Source: Acerihabitans sp015654925 (GTDB lineage: Bacteria; Pseudomonadota; Gammaproteobacteria; Enterobacterales; Enterobacteriaceae). From it: a stretch of DNA of 64,000 nt. Position 1 is the stretch's first letter. Each line of letters starts with the position of its first letter. The notes beneath the pieces are model-generated. The model made no database searches. It had not been told where the DNA came from and was given only the letters and a program-made list of their open reading frames with translations. Made by a program: the position numbers and the translations under genes. Shown one piece after another: positions 60,659-64,000 of the stretch. Location of the stretch: positions 3,844,001 through 3,908,000 of the forward strand of contig NZ_CP178732.1 of NCBI RefSeq assembly GCF_047324175.1, given 5' to 3'.

Positions 60659-60694
60659 CATTACAGTGCGTCCACGTGTAGGAGCTCTGTAATG
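60659..60694. repeat. Hairpin repeat, copy B
   Basis: Perfect 8-base arms CATTACAG / CTGTAATG around 20 bases that contain TCCACGTGTAGGA. It is related to copy A at 60059-60094. The two enclose the beta-helix gene. Confidence 0.8.
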
Positions 60695-60711
60695 GCTTTT
60701 GTGATGGCAAT

Positions 60712-60732
60712 AAAAAACCGCCCGTAAGCGGT
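60712..60732 (-). terminator. Terminator of TonB-like lipoprotein gene
   Basis: Minus-strand stem ACCGC / GCGGT with a six-base loop and six T residues, 22 bases after the stop at 60754. Confidence 0.78.
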
Positions 60733-60753
60733 CATCTTTTGAGACTTAAGGAC

Positions 60754-61083
60754 TTAAATTTTTTCAGTCACGTGAAACTTAAATCTTTTTTTCAGGTTGT
60801 GATAAGGTTTGCCCGTCTCAAAACGCCACTTGGATACTGCAATTACCACAGTATCATCAAATAAATACTGTGGTTTTGAGTCAATCAACCTCAATTCACT
60901 TACTTTTCCGTCAGGTCCAATATCATACTCGATGTCAACATACCCATCGATTCGATTAGCAGCTGCGTAAGCTGGGTAAGCAGGGGCAGACTTTACCAAT
61001 TGCTTCGGTGCTATTGGATTACTATTTGGCGTCGAACAAGCAGTAACAAGTAGAATGGCTATGATAAATAATGGTTTAATCAT
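60754..61083 (-). CDS. TonB C-terminal domain lipoprotein in prophage
   Basis: A 109-residue lipoprotein (lipobox LLVTAC) whose mature part is a TonB C-terminal domain: PKQLVKSAPAYPAYAAANRI, GYVDIEYDIGPDGKVSELRLIDS, FDDTVVIAVSKWRFE. Real TonB is anchored in the inner membrane by a helix and driven by ExbBD; here the domain is lipid-anchored without the spanning helix, so it cannot transmit energy in the usual way. A Fur box lies 12 bases upstream of the start, suggesting expression under iron limitation. Confidence 0.85.
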   Translation of the reverse strand: MIKPLFIIAILLVTACSTPNSNPIAPKQLVKSAPAYPAYAAANRIDGYVDIEYDIGPDGKVSELRLIDSKPQYLFDDTVVIAVSKWRFETGKPYHNLKKRFKFHVTEKI

Positions 61084-61094
61084 GATCACATCCC

Positions 61095-61113
61095 GTTAAT
61101 GAGAATCATTATC
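61095..61113 (-). promoter_or_regulatory. Fur box
   Basis: Minus strand GATAATGATTCTCATTAAC matches 16 of 19 bases of the consensus Fur box GATAATGATAATCATTATC, with further ATCATGATAAT repeats beside it. It directly precedes the TonB-like lipoprotein gene. Confidence 0.75.
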
Positions 61114-61210
61114 ATGATAATACATCCATTCTACTTTTTCGATATTTCACTGCACAAATGATTGCAACCACCGTCAGAGCATCTTTGAAAGGTAGGAGCT
61201 CTTGCGGTGA

Positions 61211-61462
61211 CTATTTTTGCCGTTCCTGCTCAATCTTGCGAATAGCCGCCTTGTCCTTGTTGCAGTTCTCCACAACGGTATAAAGCTGCTCATTCAGCAC
61301 AAGGCTGTCACCATATGTCATAGGATCAGGCACTGCCGGCGCCGGGCAATCCTCAGTGAGTTCAGCCGGTATTGGTGCTGGTTTAGCCGGCACGTACTTT
61401 ATTTGCGTGGTCACGCAACTGCTTAATAGCAGCATCAGGGACAGGCTGAGCGGCGCAGGCAT
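61211..61462 (-). CDS. Outer-membrane spanin subunit (Rz1-like)
   Basis: An 83-residue lipoprotein (lipobox LLLSSC) with a Pro-rich stretch (KYVPAKPAPIPAEL), nested in another frame in the end of the Rz gene and extending past it. Together with Rz it fuses inner and outer membranes in the last step of lysis. Three more Cys in the C-terminal part are unusual. Confidence 0.88.
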   Translation of the reverse strand: MPAPLSLSLMLLLSSCVTTQIKYVPAKPAPIPAELTEDCPAPAVPDPMTYGDSLVLNEQLYTVVENCNKDKAAIRKIEQERQK

Positions 61463-61751
61463 CACCCTTGAGCGCCTCGCGGATGTACACAATCCGGGTC
61501 TCGCTATCACGTTTGGCTTGCTCTTTTTCATCTTGGGTTGCCTTGGCAATATCGTTGAACAGCAGAATGGCGGCTTGATAGTTCTTGAAGATAGATTGCG
61601 CTTGGTCTCGCTCGCTTATCAGCGTGGCATTGTCTTTTTCCAGCAGAGCCTTGGCTGACGCTTGAATCTTTATAGCCGCGGCTAGCGCGGCAATAATCAG
61701 CACCAGGGTAACGACGGAGATCAGCTTCCATTTAGCTTTGAACCAGCTCAT
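61383..61751 (-). CDS. Inner-membrane spanin subunit (Rz-like)
   Basis: A 122-residue protein with one N-terminal membrane helix (LISVVTLVLIIAALAAAI) and a periplasmic coiled coil, the i-spanin layout. ATG overlaps the endolysin stop (ATGA). Rz1 starts inside it. Confidence 0.88.
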   Translation of the reverse strand: MSWFKAKWKLISVVTLVLIIAALAAAIKIQASAKALLEKDNATLISERDQAQSIFKNYQAAILLFNDIAKATQDEKEQAKRDSETRIVYIREALKGDACAAQPVPDAAIKQLRDHANKVRAG

Positions 61752-62245
61752 ACGCCACCCCAGGTACAGACCTCGGTTTCAACCTCGCGCCTGTTCATCA
61801 GCCCGCGCCAGGCTTTTCCGCCGGCATATATCCACTTACGTAAATCTGCACAGGCGCCAGCACGGTCACCGGCATTCAGTTTGCGCAATAACGAAGAGTT
61901 GCGGAACGCCGTAGCTCCGCAGTTGTAAACGAATGAGTACAGGGCAGCACGGGTAGTTTCTTTGATCGGCACCTTCACAGCTGAATCCACAGTTTTTTTT
62001 GCTGGGGCTAAATCCTTCTCCAGCAGCGTATCGCACTCTTTGTCCGTGTACCGCTTGCCCTTGATGATGTCGGGGCCGGTGTGACCATCACAGACAGTCC
62101 AGACACCAACGACATCCTGATAAGGGGTATAAACTCGCCCCTCCAGGCTATCACCGCCACCGCCCAGCATCGCCATCGCAATAGCCAGGGCGCCGGCTGG
62201 TATGGCCGTGATGATTTTCTTTTTCAGTCCAGACGACATCGCCAT
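61748..62245 (-). CDS. SAR endolysin (GH24 lysozyme, R21-like)
   Basis: A 165-residue T4-type lysozyme. Catalytic triad Glu35-x8-Asp44-x5-Thr50 (LEGRVYTPYQDVVGVWT) is intact. The weakly hydrophobic Gly/Ala-rich N-terminal helix (IITAIPAGALAIAMAMLGGG) is a signal-arrest-release segment, so it is exported by Sec and held inactive at the membrane until depolarisation. ATG overlaps the holin stop (TAATG). Confidence 0.92.
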   Translation of the reverse strand: MAMSSGLKKKIITAIPAGALAIAMAMLGGGGDSLEGRVYTPYQDVVGVWTVCDGHTGPDIIKGKRYTDKECDTLLEKDLAPAKKTVDSAVKVPIKETTRAALYSFVYNCGATAFRNSSLLRKLNAGDRAGACADLRKWIYAGGKAWRGLMNRREVETEVCTWGGV

Positions 62246-62607
62246 TATTCAAGCTCCGTGTCTTTCAAAACTTCATTGACCTTCTGGACCACTTCCCGCG
62301 CCTGGCGGACATCGTGATCGGGAGAGTCTTTCAGGAATGTGATGATGGCCTTTGTTCTCTCGCGATCGAATGCCAGTCTGTCCTGGGCAATTTTCCTATT
62401 GGCCATATCGCTCTCTTCAGCCAGCTTTCTGCCCAAGGCCAAATTCTTTCGTTTGTCGAGGTATCCAAGCAGCGAAATCACAGCACCGATAATGGCGATG
62501 ACAAGGTAAAAAAGCTCAAGTGTTGTCATGCCTAATGCACTGGATAGAATTGCAAGCAGCGCCCCGCCGTGGGTCGCTATATCTGAACGTTGATCCATGC
62601 GATACAT
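62245..62607 (-). CDS. Holin with dual start
   Basis: A 120-residue membrane protein: hydrophobic segments GGALLAILSSALGM and LELFYLVIAIIGAVISLLGYL followed by a charged coiled C terminus. It begins MYRMDQ: two Met codons three residues apart separated by an Arg, like the S21 pinholin (MKSMDK), where the longer form is the antiholin. GGGAGG lies at good distance from the first ATG. It is paired with a SAR endolysin, as pinholins usually are. Confidence 0.8.
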   Translation of the reverse strand: MYRMDQRSDIATHGGALLAILSSALGMTTLELFYLVIAIIGAVISLLGYLDKRKNLALGRKLAEESDMANRKIAQDRLAFDRERTKAIITFLKDSPDHDVRQAREVVQKVNEVLKDTELE

Positions 62608-62719
62608 TTCCCACCTCCCGGTATTGGCGGTTGGCGCTTTGAGTTAATAGGGGTTCGTCTCCGCTGCCGTAGGCGCGCGGATGAGGGTTTGTACGTCAAA
62701 TTTAGCAGGGAGACGAAAG

Positions 62720-62795
62720 TGGTCAGTCCGGCAGGATTCGAACCTGCGACCCGAAGCATCCAAGGCTCCTACGCTACCAACTGCGCTACGGACTG
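62720..62795 (-). tRNA. tRNA-Pro (anticodon UGG)
   Basis: 76 bases folding into a full cloverleaf: acceptor CAGTCCG/CGGACTG, D stem GCGC/GCGT, anticodon stem GGAGC/GCTTC with loop CTTGGAT (anticodon TGG), T arm GCAGG-TTCGAAT-CCTGC, and encoded ACCA end. It lies between Q and the holin, the place of tRNA genes in Shiga-toxin phages. Confidence 0.92.
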
Positions 62796-62799
62796 AAAT

Positions 62800-62827
62800 A
62801 AAAAAAGGCCGCCGATTTGGCAGCCTT
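62800..62827 (-). terminator. Terminator just upstream of the tRNA
   Basis: Minus-strand stem AAGGC...GCCTT with inner pairing and a run of T residues, between the gene at 62846 and tRNA-Pro. Only antiterminated (Q-modified) transcripts should pass into tRNA and lysis genes. Confidence 0.75.
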
Positions 62828-62845
62828 GCAAAAATAATAGTTATT

Positions 62846-63328
62846 TTAGTCCAAGCGAGGATCTATGAAGCTACTCATGATGAGTAGTTTAATTACATTA
62901 TTTACTTCTAAAAAACTGTCTTCTTTTTCGGGATTGGTAACCGCAATATCGCTTTCACCCTCATTTAGAACTACCCGCAATATTCCTTCCTCATACCACA
63001 TCGCCACAGTAACGAGATAATAATCGCCTCGGTTAGGACCTGGGTGTACAACGGTGCTAATGCAGAAAGTTATGCGATTATTTTCATCTAGCCTTAGCGC
63101 TGCAAATGACTGTTGTTCAAATAAATTTTTTTCATTCAAATATACAGTTGACACTATAGGTCGCTCTTGCCCCCTAGAGTCAACCCAAAAAGGTTTTTCT
63201 AGGCTGAGGGAATTTTGATAAGAAGCCAGCAAAACACCAGCATCTCTTTGCAGTTTAGCCTTTCTTTCTTGGCGCTTCTCATCAAGATTTTGTCGCTGTT
63301 TGCAAATATCTTCATAGGTAATATTCAT
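62846..63328 (-). CDS. Hypothetical prophage protein (160 aa)
   Basis: A charged helical N terminus (YEDICKQRQNLDEKRQERKAK) precedes a strand-rich domain (TVYLNEKNLFEQQSFAALRLDENNR, YYLVTVAMWYEEGILRVVLN). Not recognised. It is the first gene after the Q/late-promoter region and is followed by a terminator, so it may be made early from the late promoter. ATG at 63328 is the best start; 63373 is an alternative. Confidence 0.6.
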   Translation of the reverse strand: MNITYEDICKQRQNLDEKRQERKAKLQRDAGVLLASYQNSLSLEKPFWVDSRGQERPIVSTVYLNEKNLFEQQSFAALRLDENNRITFCISTVVHPGPNRGDYYLVTVAMWYEEGILRVVLNEGESDIAVTNPEKEDSFLEVNNVIKLLIMSSFIDPRLD

Positions 63329-63403
63329 ACTGCTTTCCCAATTTGCATCATTTCGGATCAGCAAAATTATCACCTATTGAGAAATATTTCCGTGATGTAA
63401 GAC

Positions 63404-63426
63404 AAAAGAGCCCCGCCGAAGCGAAG
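63404..63426 (-). terminator. Possible tR'-like terminator after the late promoter
   Basis: Minus-strand CTTCGC-TTCG-GCGGGG stem (two G-T pairs) followed by CTCTTTTG, about 100 bases downstream of the Q gene. It matches the lambda layout in which Q lets polymerase read through a terminator close to pR'. The late promoter itself is not clear. Confidence 0.45.
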
Positions 63427-63524
63427 TCTTGAGATTGTATAAGCTACGTGACTGAGTAACCACTCTTAGCATGATAATAGCTAAAATTCGTAACGAATAC
63501 TCTTTTAAGCAACTTTCGCACTTT

Positions 63525-63908
63525 TTATTTTCCCGTCCATTCATCCATCTCCAGGTGGGCACCAGTCATGATAATGCAGGCATCAATGAATGTTTCGGCA
63601 ATCATGATTTCCTGCCGGATTTTACCCTCTGAGCACTTACGCCAGCGGGCAATGCAAGACTTTGAGGCGTTGTACATGTAATGGAGTCCGATTAACTCCA
63701 TTTCATCCACCCGGTTAACCTTACCAAGCATGCCCACCGCCGTGTCAATAATCATGCCGTCATTATCACAGCACGATAGCCTGGATTTACCCTCAGAAGG
63801 GAATAATCCCTTAAAGCCACCAGCTATGGGCGACCAGTCAACCTCGCTGTTCTCGCCACTGGCCGCCCAGACGCCCCACCGCTCTAACACCAGTTGAATA
63901 TCACGCAT
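63525..63908 (-). CDS. Antitermination protein Q
   Basis: A 127-residue member of the phage antitermination Q family: RDIQLVLERWGVWAAS, VDWSPIAGGFKGLFP, SRLSCCDNDGMIIDTAVGML, then LIGLHYMYNASKSCIARWRK. It activates late transcription through the terminators described here. The ATG at 63908 follows GGAG at correct spacing. Confidence 0.88.
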   Translation of the reverse strand: MRDIQLVLERWGVWAASGENSEVDWSPIAGGFKGLFPSEGKSRLSCCDNDGMIIDTAVGMLGKVNRVDEMELIGLHYMYNASKSCIARWRKCSEGKIRQEIMIAETFIDACIIMTGAHLEMDEWTGK

Positions 63909-63924
63909 TGTTTTCTCCACAGTC

Positions 63925-64000
63925 TTATTTTCTGCCGGTGGCAATGATGCCTATAGCCAGAGCTTTATCCAAAACACGCAGCAGCATTGCCGGTTGGCTA
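63925..64000 (-). CDS. C-terminal end of an unidentified prophage gene (partial)
   Basis: An open minus-strand frame entering from the right edge encodes SQPAMLLRVLDKALAIGIIA plus TGRK and a stop, 16 bases before the Q start. Its place upstream of Q suggests a nin-region gene. Too short to identify. Confidence 0.45.
   Translation of the reverse strand, partial: SQPAMLLRVLDKALAIGIIATGRK

Larger units (their letters stand above)
36085..64000 (-). mobile_element. Lambda-type prophage, late half (continues beyond window)
   Basis: From right to left: Q antiterminator, tRNA-Pro, holin-endolysin-Rz/Rz1, cos, terminase, portal, protease-capsid, tail genes, tape measure, K, J and tail fibre, all on the minus strand in lambda order. 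It ends at the tRNA-Leu fragment at 36085. Cargo genes sit at the left end, inside the tail operon (TIR gene) and between lysis genes and cos. No structural gene shows a frameshift, so the late region looks intact. Immunity, replication and integration genes are outside the window. Confidence 0.95.

Noticed and set aside
62577..62887. Short frames of 60-68 residues across the tRNA-Pro gene
   Set aside because: They are translations of tRNA sequence, a common annotation error.

Overview
The window is chromosomal DNA of an enterobacterium. The left half carries the block rne, pyrC, dinI, bssS, solA, trhO, lpxL, mdtG, msyB, yceK, opgH, opgG, clsC and ymdB in close to the Escherichia coli order (inverted), with products that align almost end to end with E. 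coli proteins. The moderately high GC, the reduced neighbourhood (rne directly beside pyrC, without the flagellar flg block, mviMN and rimJ that separate them in E. coli) and the accessory genes suggest a Pectobacteriaceae or Sodalis-like member of the Enterobacterales. That placement is inference.

Positions 1-20100 are core: RNA turnover (rne), pyrimidine synthesis (pyrC), SOS control (dinI with a perfect LexA box), biofilm regulation (bssS), lipid A acylation (lpxL), drug efflux (mdtG), osmoregulated periplasmic glucan synthesis (opgGH) and cardiolipin synthesis (clsC). Positions 20100-32000 are strain-variable stress and envelope genes: a GH1-like protein, small membrane proteins, a manganese catalase with a histone-like tail, an LdtA-type L,D-transpeptidase, a twin-arginine-exported carbonic anhydrase, an I78 inhibitor lipoprotein, a second DinI paralogue and two candidate small RNAs.

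Positions 32000-36085 are a mobile-element scar zone: a transposase stub, an AT-rich O-acetyltransferase, an orphan XRE antitoxin, a HigBA pair whose toxin is broken by a stop codon, and a DUF4160/DUF2442 pair. The DUF2442 gene is split by six tandem copies of an 8-bp repeat. The last pair lies between two copies of a tRNA-Leu 3' end, which are stacked integration scars.

Positions 36085-64000 are the late half of a lambda-type prophage read right to left; the early genes and integrase lie beyond the window. Its order is Q, a tRNA-Pro, holin, SAR endolysin, Rz/Rz1, a cos site closely matching lambda, Nu1, A, W, B, fused protease-capsid, decoration protein, FII, Z, U, V, G/GT, tape measure, minor tail proteins, K, J and tail fibre. 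Inserted cargo genes include a coiled-coil TIR protein on the opposite strand inside the tail operon, a Fur-box-preceded TonB-domain lipoprotein, a beta-helix protein between two hairpin repeats, a Wzy-like O-antigen polymerase, and a signal-peptide-bearing paralogue of the prophage's own tail fibre. The last two, with the nearby O-acetyltransferase, suggest surface-antigen conversion or superinfection exclusion. The TIR gene and the exported tail-fibre paralogue are the strongest candidates for undescribed biology.
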